Assembly: GCA_022574065.1 (NCBI GenBank)
Contig: JACZST010000027.1
Location: 1-12,753 of the forward strand
Direction: 5' to 3'
Length of the DNA: 12,753 bases
Source: Acidobacteriota bacterium
Lineage (GTDB): Bacteria > Actinomycetota > Acidimicrobiia > Spongiisociales > UBA5794
In this document: one piece after another, positions 7,313-12,122 of the stretch
Numbering within the stretch: the first letter of the stretch is position 1
Layout of the letters: each line of letters starts with the position of its first letter
Notes under the pieces: model-generated
Seen by the model: the letters and a program-made list of their open reading frames with translations, nothing else
Databases searched by the model: none
What the model was told of the DNA's origin: nothing
Program-made: the position numbers and the translations under genes

Positions 7313-7342
7313 GATCCGCCGTTTCTGCCGACATACAAACTC

Positions 7343-7810
7343 ATGAGGGCCATCGCCGCCGCCATCGCAGCCAGCTTGTTGACCGCCTCGTGCGCCAGCG
7401 CCGCTGCCAGCGCTGAGCCGGCGACCATGGACCCGGATACGACCGCAATCCAAGGCGTCAGCGTCGTGGATTTCGTAAGAGAGAAAGCCCCCGAGGCGGC
7501 AGCCGCCACGCTGGGGTCCGACGAGGAAATCATCGCGCACCTCCAGCGCATCATCGCGGCGGCCCAGACCGCGATCGCCCAGGGCGGAGAATGCCAACTG
7601 GGCTTCAACTCCTACCTGAAGGGCGCCCTCAGCAGGGAGACCGAGCTCGACCCCGACCAGACCTACAACCGCAGCACCACGTACTTCTTCGCCGCCTACT
7701 TGGCGACGGACCGCAACGCGCCCGAGGGGGACTGGCTTTTCTCGTGCTTCGACTCGAACGGGGACGGGAAACAAGACAGGATGCCAGGGCTGAACCCCCT
7801 GCTGCCCTAA
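7343..7810 (+). CDS. Small exported protein of unknown family
   Basis: I do not recognise a family. The 155-residue product starts with a short hydrophobic signal ('RAIAAAIAASLLTASC') with a possible but imperfect lipobox at Cys17, so it is probably exported and perhaps lipid-anchored. The mature part is about 130 residues, with a helical Ala-rich stretch (52-80), two cysteines (C84 in 'GGECQLGF' and C135 in 'LFSCFDS') that could pair, and near the end 'DSNGDGKQD' (137-145), which has the D-x-N-x-D spacing of a calcium-binding EF-hand or dockerin-like loop. The frame is open upstream to 6974 but overlaps the PEBP gene there; the signal peptide fixes the start at 7343. No SD is seen. A candidate promoter lies at 7283-7312. 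It converges with the cupredoxin gene. Confidence 0.65.
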   Translation: MRAIAAAIAASLLTASCASAAASAEPATMDPDTTAIQGVSVVDFVREKAPEAAAATLGSDEEIIAHLQRIIAAAQTAIAQGGECQLGFNSYLKGALSRETELDPDQTYNRSTTYFFAAYLATDRNAPEGDWLFSCFDSNGDGKQDRMPGLNPLLP

Positions 7811-7934
7811 ACCCACCAAGGCCCGAAGAGTCAGCGACGCCCCGCGCCGAGATTCGGGCGGGCTTGCGAAAGTCCCGAAAGTGATGCGGGTCCGCCTCGC
7901 GGCAGCCCTCCCAGTCGCTCGGTCGGCGGCCGAC

Positions 7935-8375
7935 CTACTTCTGGTAGACGACCTCCATCATCATGCCTGCCTCGTAGTGGCCTGGGATCAGGCAGACGAC
8001 CCAGCCGTACCCACCGTCAAATGTCACGGTCAGTTCGCCGGTCTCGCCTGGCGCCAGGGTCAGCTTCTCAGTCATGTCCATGTCGTCCATGCCTTCGTCG
8101 TGCTCGTCGTGGCCCCCTTCGAGGTGCTCCTCGATGGCGGCATCGTTCGATAGCTCGAACTCGTGCTCGGCAACGCCGTCGTTTGTCACGACGAACCTCA
8201 CTGTCTCACCTTGCTCGACCTCGACGACGGCGGGGCTGAAGTAGAACTCGGACAGCGTGACCCCCACAACCCGAATGCCGTCGCTTCCCAGGTCGGTTGG
8301 TAGGTCATCGGCGGCAGTTCCACACGCCGCTGCGACCAACGCCGCCGCGATAGCGAGTGTCAGGGTCTTCTTCAT
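7935..8375 (-). CDS. Cupredoxin-domain lipoprotein (type 1 copper site)
   Basis: Exported blue-copper-like protein of 146 residues. It has a lysine-led signal and lipobox (LVAAAC, Cys18), so it should be anchored outside the cytoplasmic membrane. The cupredoxin domain spans about residues 34-145. Type 1 copper ligands are visible: H71 ('AEHEFEL'), then C128, H133 and M138 in 'CLIPGHYEAGM' (C-x4-H-x4-M). Between the first and second ligand lies a His/Asp/Met-rich insert (about 84-101, 'HLEGGHDEHDEGMDDMDM') that could bind extra metal or help load copper. The likely role is electron transfer or copper handling; the partner is unknown. The start is strong: AAGGAGG lies 7 nt upstream of the ATG. 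No copper-transport or oxidase gene is nearby. Confidence 0.9.
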   Translation of the reverse strand: MKKTLTLAIAAALVAAACGTAADDLPTDLGSDGIRVVGVTLSEFYFSPAVVEVEQGETVRFVVTNDGVAEHEFELSNDAAIEEHLEGGHDEHDEGMDDMDMTEKLTLAPGETGELTVTFDGGYGWVVCLIPGHYEAGMMMEVVYQK

Positions 8376-8610
8376 GTACTCCTCCTTGTGAATCGTTTCT
8401 CAAGGGTCTCGTACATGTAACGCGATCGAGGGACGCCCCATCAGGGCCGAAAGGCCCTTCCCACCTCGGGCCCTTGGCGCAGGGAGATTTCCGAGAGACT
8501 TCCGCGGTCAAGGCTTGCTCGTGACGGGGGTTCACACCGAGGCGAACGAGTTCGCCCTCTTCGCACCCCGGCATTTTCACCAGCTCTAAACGGACGGCAG
8601 CCCCCGCCGT
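8376..8610. other. Intergenic region upstream of the cupredoxin gene
   Basis: Apart from the cupredoxin ribosome-binding site and the GAAA-loop hairpin at 8443-8458, I see no gene here that I can support. Weak similarity to the PEBP gene may reach back to about 8560 ('RHF' where the intact copy has 'HRYFF') but contains stops and shifts. The stretch looks like decayed sequence. Confidence 0.5.
8443..8458. other. GNRA-loop hairpin
   Basis: AGGGCC, GAAA, GGCCCT form a perfect 6-bp stem closed by a GAAA tetraloop when read on the plus strand. It lies about 70 nt upstream of the cupredoxin start and downstream of the small minus-strand ORF. There is no U-tract on either strand, so its role as a terminator is uncertain. 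Confidence 0.45.
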
Positions 8611-8703
8611 TAGCCAGAGAGAGCAACCAAGGCCGATATCCTGGCCGCGGCCGACGGCCATGTGTTCGGCGAAGCGGTGTTGGTGAGGGCCTGCGCACGG
8701 TAG
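8611..8703 (+). pseudogene. Decayed 3' end of a second PEBP gene
   Basis: From 8623 the translation reads 'ATKADILAAADGHVFGEAVL' and continues to a stop at 8701-8703, aligning with 'ATKAEVLAAAEGHVLGDAVL' of the intact PEBP lipoprotein at 6585-7157. In the 27 codons up to and including the stop, 64 of 81 bases match, mostly with synonymous differences. A one-base insertion just upstream (around 8615-8622) and in-frame stops show that the copy is dead. No start or 5' half is present. It is best explained as the remnant of a paralogue or old partial duplication about 1.5 kb from the intact gene. The last residues diverge ('RACAR' against 'GTYGR'). Confidence 0.75.
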
Positions 8704-8759
8704 GGCATCGTCGGGTTGCCAGCCGAAGATCGCGTGGCCGTAGAGTCTCCTAGGGCTGT

Positions 8760-8797
8760 CTCGGACCCGGTTTAGCTCTGCATCCCTCGGGTCCGAG
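8760..8797. terminator. 10-bp inverted repeat, possible transcript end
   Basis: CTCGGACCCG (8760-8769) and CGGGTCCGAG (8788-8797) pair perfectly around an 18-nt loop. The hairpin begins 6 nt after the stop of the 48-codon minus-strand ORF (8804) and follows the PEBP remnant on the plus strand. It could end transcription from either side. No T-run is present, so the call is tentative. Confidence 0.4.
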
Positions 8798-8803
8798 GCG
8801 AAA

Positions 8804-8950
8804 TCACGCCACCCGGTCGAGTGCCCTCCGACAACGCTCACAGGCGGCGACGGGACAGCGTTCGACGGTCTCCACCACGATGCCGGCGTCGGCGAACCAC
8901 GCTTCGAGCACCGAGTCGTTGCGGATGTCTGGCGTTGTTCGTTTCATCAT
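8804..8950 (-). CDS. Possible 48-residue Cys-rich small protein
   Basis: A short frame starts with two ATG codons and reads 'MMKRTTPDIRNDSVLEAWF', then 'ADAGIVVETVERCPVAACER', then a basic end, 48 residues in all. Three cysteines sit as C32-x4-C37-x2-C40, with none near the N-terminus, so a complete zinc site would need a partner or a dimer. I do not recognise a family. Support for a real gene: TACGGT (TANNNT) ends 6 nt before the first ATG, as in other genes here; a 10-bp hairpin follows the stop; and the sequence has no low-complexity look. Against it: the length and the lack of homology evidence. It sits between a dead PEBP copy and a repeat array. Confidence 0.4.
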   Translation of the reverse strand: MMKRTTPDIRNDSVLEAWFADAGIVVETVERCPVAACERCRRALDRVA

Positions 8951-8956
8951 GCCAAC

Positions 8957-8962
8957 ACCGTA
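8957..8962 (-). promoter_or_regulatory. Candidate -10 box (leaderless) for the 48-residue ORF
   Basis: On the minus strand TACGGT is followed by 6 nt and then ATG (8948-8950). No SD is present. The arrangement matches that of ridA and msrB on the other strand. Confidence 0.35.
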
Positions 8963-8986
8963 TCAGCCGGGTGTGACACGTTTTAG

Positions 8987-9049
8987 GTCGCAAGTGGCAA
9001 GTCGCAAGTCGCAGGTGGCAAGTCGGAACACGCGAGTGCCAAGTGCCGG
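8987..9049. repeat. Heptamer tandem array C (9 units)
   Basis: Nine consecutive 7-bp units can be laid out: GTCGCAA, GTGGCAA, GTCGCAA, GTCGCAG, GTGGCAA, GTCGGAA, CACGCGA, GTGCCAA, GTGCCGG. The consensus is GTSGCAA. It ends 14 nt before the ridA start at 9064 and sits in the divergent space between ridA and the small minus-strand ORF. It is the longest of three period-7 arrays in the window and shares its core with array B. Confidence 0.9.
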
Positions 9050-9051
9050 CG

Positions 9052-9057
9052 TAGCAT
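9052..9057 (+). promoter_or_regulatory. Candidate -10 box (leaderless) for the Rid-family gene
   Basis: TAGCAT matches TANNNT and is followed by 6 nt and then the ATG at 9064. No SD is present. The box directly follows the heptamer array. Confidence 0.45.
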
Positions 9058-9063
9058 CGGTTG

Positions 9064-9447
9064 ATGCCGAGACAGTACGTCAGGTCGGGCTCCCCGTACG
9101 AAGAGCGGTATGGGTTCTCCCGTGGGCTGCGCTTCGGGGACCACATCGAGATCGCCGGGACCGCACCCATTCCGCCGGCTGGGGAACAAGTCGCCACAAC
9201 CGCCTACCAGCAGATGCTGCGTTGCGGCGAGATCGCCATCGCCGCCTTGGCCGAGTTCGGGGCATCGCCGTCCGACGTGGTTCGCACCCGGATGTACATC
9301 ACCGACGGCGCCGACTCTGACGACATCGGCCGTGCCCACCGCGAGCTGTTCGGCGAGGCGGCACCGGCGGCAACGATGGTCGTCGTCGCTGCGCTGTTGG
9401 ATCCGGCGTGGAAGGTCGAGCTTGAGGTGGAAGCCGCGGTCGACTAG
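9064..9447 (+). CDS. Rid (YjgF/YER057c/UK114) family protein lacking the RidA arginine
   Basis: Small cytosolic protein of 127 residues, normally a homotrimer. Family features are the opening 'GLRFGDHIEIAGTAPI', the central 'GASPSDVVRTRMYITD' and the end 'DPAWKVELEVEAAV'. RidA proper removes reactive 2-aminoacrylate and related imines and needs an arginine in the P-x-R-T loop. Here the loop reads 'APAATMVVV' (A103), so imine deaminase activity is not expected and the protein probably belongs to one of the Rid subgroups of unknown function. The ATG at 9064 is chosen because it follows a TANNNT box and the N-terminus fits the family. The stop TAG is part of a CTAG that is also the target site of the adjacent MITE-like element. 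Confidence 0.88.
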   Translation: MPRQYVRSGSPYEERYGFSRGLRFGDHIEIAGTAPIPPAGEQVATTAYQQMLRCGEIAIAALAEFGASPSDVVRTRMYITDGADSDDIGRAHRELFGEAAPAATMVVVAALLDPAWKVELEVEAAVD

Positions 9448-9556
9448 GAGGGTGTTGAACAATGACGAGTGCTACGGGCCGCCGCCTGCTCGAGCGTTGC
9501 GGTGACTCGGTTTCTCCCGGCCGCGACGGCCCGCTGGAGAATTGCACAACACCCTC
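9448..9556. mobile_element. MITE-like element with CTAG target duplication
   Basis: A 109-bp element flanked by CTAG on both sides (9444-9447 and 9557-9560). The ends are 16-bp inverted repeats with two mismatches: left GAGGGTGTTGAACAAT (9448-9463), and right, read on the minus strand, GAGGGTGTTGTGCAAT (9541-9556). A second inverted pair inside, CGGGCCG (9475-9481) and CGGCCCG (9527-9533), lets the whole element fold back. It has no transposase but contains a 32-codon frame (ATG 9462 to TAG 9558-9560). The 4-bp duplication fits the YTAR preference known for the IS5 group of the IS5 family; that assignment is inference. It may be an internally deleted IS. Confidence 0.75.
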
Positions 9557-9870
9557 CTAGGCCCTGGCGGCCTCGGACCCAGAGACCCCCTCGATCTCGT
9601 CGAGTTGCGCGAGAAGTCGATCGGCGCCCATTCGTTCGGCTTGCTTTCGGGCGGCGGCGATCGTCGGGCCAAGCCGATCGTCACTCAGCACACGTGCGGC
9701 GTCGATTCGGGCCAGTGTGGCGTCGGTGGTTCGGCCGAAGTCTTCAGCGACGGCGACGGCCTCTAGAGAGTACGCGACGGCCTTCTCGAGATCGCCGCGG
9801 GCCTCGGCCAGGTGCCCCGGCACGCTCCCGGGGCAGCTTCAGCGTTGCACGAAGGACAGGCGACTGTCAT
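9557..9870 (-). pseudogene. Internally deleted zinc-ribbon/TPR protein
   Basis: Two ends of a larger gene appear to be joined. From ATG 9868-9870 the frame reads 'MTVACPSCNAEAAPGA', a typical N-terminal zinc-ribbon opening (C-x2-C) of large actinobacterial cyclase/ATPase regulators. It then loses similarity at about 9822 and soon stops. In a different frame, from about 9823 to the stop at 9557-9559, the sequence reads 'HLAEARGDLEKAVAYSLEAV', 'ARVLSDDRLGPTIAAARKQA' and 'DRLLAQLDEIEG', which looks like the C-terminal TPR repeats of such proteins. A deletion with a frame change near GCCCCGGGAGCGTGCCGGGG, where CCGGG recurs, would explain this. TAGAGT lies 6 nt before the start, so the original promoter may remain. 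The parent family is inferred from general patterns. Confidence 0.6.
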
Positions 9871-9876
9871 GGGGCA

Positions 9877-9882
9877 ACTCTA
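9877..9882 (-). promoter_or_regulatory. Candidate -10 box (leaderless) for the zinc-ribbon/TPR pseudogene
   Basis: On the minus strand TAGAGT is followed by 6 nt and then ATG (9868-9870). It lies between the arms of an 8-bp inverted repeat, CGTTGCAC (9843-9850) and GTGCAACG (9884-9891), which could be an operator or chance. Confidence 0.35.
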
Positions 9883-9914
9883 GGTGCAACGTCGCCGATT
9901 GAACCGAGTCGCGG

Positions 9915-9920
9915 TAGCCT
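9915..9920 (+). promoter_or_regulatory. Candidate -10 box (leaderless) for msrB
   Basis: TAGCCT matches TANNNT and is followed by exactly 7 nt and the ATG at 9928. There is no SD in those 7 nt. This is the best-placed leaderless promoter in the window. Confidence 0.5.
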
Positions 9921-9927
9921 TAAGCAC

Positions 9928-10323
9928 ATGACAGATCACACCGATTCCTCACTGCAGGAGCGGCTCACGCCCCTCCAATTCCATGTCACCCAGGAGGCGG
10001 GGACCGAGCGCCCCTTCACCGGCGAGTTATGGGATAAGCATGACTCGGGCACGTATATGTGCGTGGTGTGCGGGGAACCTTTGTTCTCGAGCGAGACCAA
10101 GTTCGAATCGGGCAGCGGATGGCCCAGTTTCTACGAGCCGACCTCTGAAGCTGCGGTCGAAAGCAAGGTCGATCGCAGTCTGCTGATGAAGCGCACCGAG
10201 GTGGTGTGTACGAACTGCGGAGCCCACCTCGGCCACGTTTTCAACGATGGTCCGAATCCGACAGGGCTCCGCTACTGCATCAACTCAGCGTCGCTGGATT
10301 TCGATGGGAGCGACGAGACCTAA
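9928..10323 (+). CDS. msrB: Peptide methionine (R)-S-oxide reductase
   Basis: MsrB reduces the R-sulfoxide of oxidised methionine in proteins, usually with thioredoxin as electron donor, in the cytoplasm. The 131-residue product is full length. The structural zinc site is complete: C45-x2-C48 ('CVVCGEPLF') and C94-x2-C97 ('CTNCGAHLGHVF'). 'SGSGWPSFYEP' (62-72) is the substrate pocket, and the catalytic cysteine is C117 in 'RYCINSASLDF'. The position that often holds the resolving cysteine (SGCGWPSF) is Ser here (S63), so regeneration may go directly through thioredoxin or another thiol. The start at 9928 follows a TANNNT box by 7 nt and fits the family; the frame is open further upstream but crosses the MITE and the pseudogene. 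The gene stands alone. Confidence 0.95.
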   Translation: MTDHTDSSLQERLTPLQFHVTQEAGTERPFTGELWDKHDSGTYMCVVCGEPLFSSETKFESGSGWPSFYEPTSEAAVESKVDRSLLMKRTEVVCTNCGAHLGHVFNDGPNPTGLRYCINSASLDFDGSDET

Positions 10324-10417
10324 GCCGGTTCAACGGGGCACGGCAGGGGCTGACTACGCGCTGAGGGAAATCGATCGCGCAGTGCCCGCGAGTGGGTTCC
10401 CGACCATCACCCGAGGG

Positions 10418-11143
10418 CTACAGGGCGAAGGGCACGACCCAGCGCCACACCACGACGAAGTGCAGGGCGGTGGCGGAGACGGTCATGATGTGGAACACCT
10501 CGTGATACGAGAACACCCTTGGCCATAGCCGAGGCCGGTTGGTGACGAGGAACACCATCCCGATCGTGTAGATGACGCCGCCGGCCGCTATCCAGCCTAT
10601 CGGTAGCCATCCCAGGCGCTCGATGAGCGGCCAGATGAACAGCAGCGACAGCCACCCAAGCACGGTGCTCATCGCCACCGGCACCCATCCGGGAACCCTT
10701 GGGAACAGACCCTGTTGCACGACGCCGCTGATGGCGATGCCCCAGGCGATTGCGAGCACGATCCACCGCAACGGGCCATCCAGCACGATGACCGCAAACG
10801 GCGTATACGTGCCGGCGATGAGTATGAAGATCATGGAGCGGTCCAGCCGCTGCATGCGCTTCTTCCACCGCTCTCGCCACGGGATGGCGTGGTACAGAGA
10901 GCTCGTGGTGTAGAGGGCCACGATTGCCAGCCCGAACACCATCACTCCCCCCCGACGCGGCCAGGTCGGAGCGTGCAGGATCAGCAGCACCGTTCCTACG
11001 ATTCCGGCGAGCGCCGCGCTTCCATGGAGGATGCCCCTTACCGGGTTCTGCATCCTCCCCAGTGTCCAACGAGCCAGGTGGAAGTGCACATCGACAGCGT
11101 ACCGATGAGGATCGGTAATGGATTCCATTACAGGAGCGGCCAT
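10418..11143 (-). CDS. Hemolysin III / PAQR-family membrane protein
   Basis: Integral membrane protein of about 241 residues with seven predicted hydrophobic segments. Family landmarks: 'NPVRGILHGSAALAGIVG' at the first membrane span, 'SSLYHAIPW', 'RLDRSMIFILIAGTYTPF', 'GMVFLVTNRPRLWP' and 'YHEVFHIMTVSATALHFVVV'. The histidine in 'LYH' and the pair in 'HEVFH' are the conserved metal-binding positions of the PAQR fold. The usual His after 'LD' (LDHS) is Arg here. The function is not settled; despite the name, most members are not known toxins. The start is uncertain: a TTG at 11164 and ATGs at 11143 and 11128 are in frame and none has an SD; 11143 is taken. The cis-prenyltransferase gene lies about 1 kb to the right on the other strand, the same pair and polarity as Rv1085c/Rv1086 in Mycobacterium tuberculosis. 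Confidence 0.88.
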   Translation of the reverse strand: MAAPVMESITDPHRYAVDVHFHLARWTLGRMQNPVRGILHGSAALAGIVGTVLLILHAPTWPRRGGVMVFGLAIVALYTTSSLYHAIPWRERWKKRMQRLDRSMIFILIAGTYTPFAVIVLDGPLRWIVLAIAWGIAISGVVQQGLFPRVPGWVPVAMSTVLGWLSLLFIWPLIERLGWLPIGWIAAGGVIYTIGMVFLVTNRPRLWPRVFSYHEVFHIMTVSATALHFVVVWRWVVPFAL

Positions 11144-11263
11144 ACGTGTTGTATCGGCCGCCAATGGGGGGTGGGTTAATGCCGAGTTCGTAAACGCGGA
11201 TCAGTCTTGCCCGCCCAAACGAATGAGCCCGGTGGTGACCTACCGGCAGCAGCGACCAGCTTC

Positions 11264-11668
11264 CTACGTTCGGCGCTGACGCGTTTGCTTGATCCCGGCG
11301 CTGCGCAATGTCGAGGCCGGCACCCCGGCCTCGCGCCAAGCCGTCCAGGTGATGCCCTTGCGGTCGGAGTACGAGGCGGCGTGCTCGATGAACCCTGGCT
11401 CGAGCGCCTCGAGGTCGGCGGCGCTGTGGAGGTCGTCGAGGGCACGTTGGGCGTCGATCCTGGCCTGGATCAGCTCGACCCTGGCGAGGGGATCGTTCTC
11501 CGTACCCACCTTCTCGTCGAGCGATGCGATCTTCTCCTCGAGCGAGGCTCGCGTCACCGGCCTGCCCCGCTTCTTCGGTATGGTCGCGACTGCGAGATAC
11601 GCCTTGATTGACCTGGCTTCGGCACGCCCCTGGGCCAGCGCTGCCTTGTGTTCGTCGGACATGGCCAC
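11264..11668 (-). CDS. Conserved actinobacterial hypothetical protein, possibly DNA-binding
   Basis: Small soluble protein of 134 residues. It opens 'AMSDEHKAALAQGRAEARSI', has a basic patch 'IPKKRGRPVTRASLEEK' (the GRP core resembles an AT-hook), a charged, mainly helical middle ('LEEKIASLDEKVGTENDPLA', 'ELIQARIDAQRAL') that could form a coiled coil, and ends 'DRKGITWTAWREAGVPASTL' plus a basic tail, which looks like a helix-turn-helix. I associate this domain order with an uncharacterised family frequent in actinobacteria; no function is established. The GTG start at 11668 is supported by GGGGAG about 7 nt upstream; an ATG two codons later is the alternative. A nucleoid or regulatory role is inference. 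Confidence 0.75.
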   Translation of the reverse strand: MAMSDEHKAALAQGRAEARSIKAYLAVATIPKKRGRPVTRASLEEKIASLDEKVGTENDPLARVELIQARIDAQRALDDLHSAADLEALEPGFIEHAASYSDRKGITWTAWREAGVPASTLRSAGIKQTRQRRT

Positions 11669-11717
11669 GATGGCTCTCCCCTTTGTGTCGTCCGCATCTT
11701 GGCACCGAGCGGCGCTT

Positions 11718-11969
11718 TCACAGAAAGCGGCGAGCGGGCGCCGAGGCGCCCTTTCGCTCGTCCGCCTCGGTGCTCGGCGGTGACGGCGCCTTGGTACTCA
11801 TGCCAGGCCCTTTCGTAGTGGCTCGCGGCCTGGTCGCGGTCGCATCGTCCTCGGCGGCCGCCGCCAACGCCATCTCGTCGTTCGGTGCGATCAACGGCAG
11901 CGACGCCGCCAGCATGGCGAGCGGTACGAACCATGGTACGGACGAGGTTCTCCGGCTTGTCACGAGCAC
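11718..11969 (-). CDS. Doubtful small single-span membrane ORF
   Basis: An 83-residue frame starts at GTG 11967-11969, with AGGGGA a few nt upstream. It encodes a basic N-terminus ('LVTSRRTSS'), one hydrophobic segment ('VPWFVPLAMLAASLPLIAP') and an Ala/Thr/Pro-rich charged tail. No family is recognised. The plus strand and another minus-strand frame are also open through this stretch, and in such GC-rich DNA this weakens the case. It would lie 50 nt upstream of the 11668 gene on the same strand, so an operon is possible. If it is not real, 11669-12122 holds nothing else I can support apart from the palindrome at 12071-12086. Confidence 0.25.
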   Translation of the reverse strand: MLVTSRRTSSVPWFVPLAMLAASLPLIAPNDEMALAAAAEDDATATRPRATTKGPGMSTKAPSPPSTEADERKGASAPARRFL

Positions 11970-12070
11970 GTCTTCCCCTGGCGTCCTGAGGGCAGCCTGG
12001 CACCACCCGCTGGCGATTGCCCGGCTACTGCGTACAACCACGACTCTCCGTTGGCTGCGCCGAAACCGGT

Positions 12071-12086
12071 TAGGGCGAGCGCCCTA
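12071..12086. other. Palindromic hairpin upstream of the cis-prenyltransferase gene
   Basis: TAGGGCGAGCGCCCTA is a stem of six base pairs (TAGGGC/GCCCTA) with the loop GAGC. It ends 23 nt before the candidate -10 box at 12110. It could be an operator or a transcript end; nothing transcribed towards it is evident on either strand. Confidence 0.4.
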
Positions 12087-12109
12087 TTCACCATTTGCCA
12101 GCACTCTCC

Positions 12110-12115
12110 TACCAT
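12110..12115 (+). promoter_or_regulatory. Candidate -10 box (leaderless) for the cis-prenyltransferase gene
   Basis: TACCAT matches TANNNT and is followed by 7 nt and the ATG at 12123. The box overlaps another in-frame ATG (12114-12116), so the two start choices imply different expression modes. No SD is present. Confidence 0.4.
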
Positions 12116-12122
12116 GCGGCGC

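Noticed and set aside
6974..7342. Longer N-terminus for the exported protein at 7343.
   Set aside because: It would overlap the PEBP gene in another frame and hide the clear signal peptide at 7343.
8987..9049. Possible CRISPR array at the longest heptamer tract.
   Set aside because: Units are 7 bp and adjacent, without spacers of 25-45 bp, and no cas gene is present.
10407..11705. 432-codon open frame on the minus strand overlapping hemolysin III and the 11264-11668 gene.
   Set aside because: It runs in a different frame across two well-supported proteins, is rich in Arg, Gly and His as expected for a GC-rich shadow frame, and has no family motif.
12071..12086. tRNA or riboswitch before the cis-prenyltransferase.
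   Set aside because: Only a single 6-bp hairpin is visible; there is no cloverleaf, CCA end or known aptamer core.
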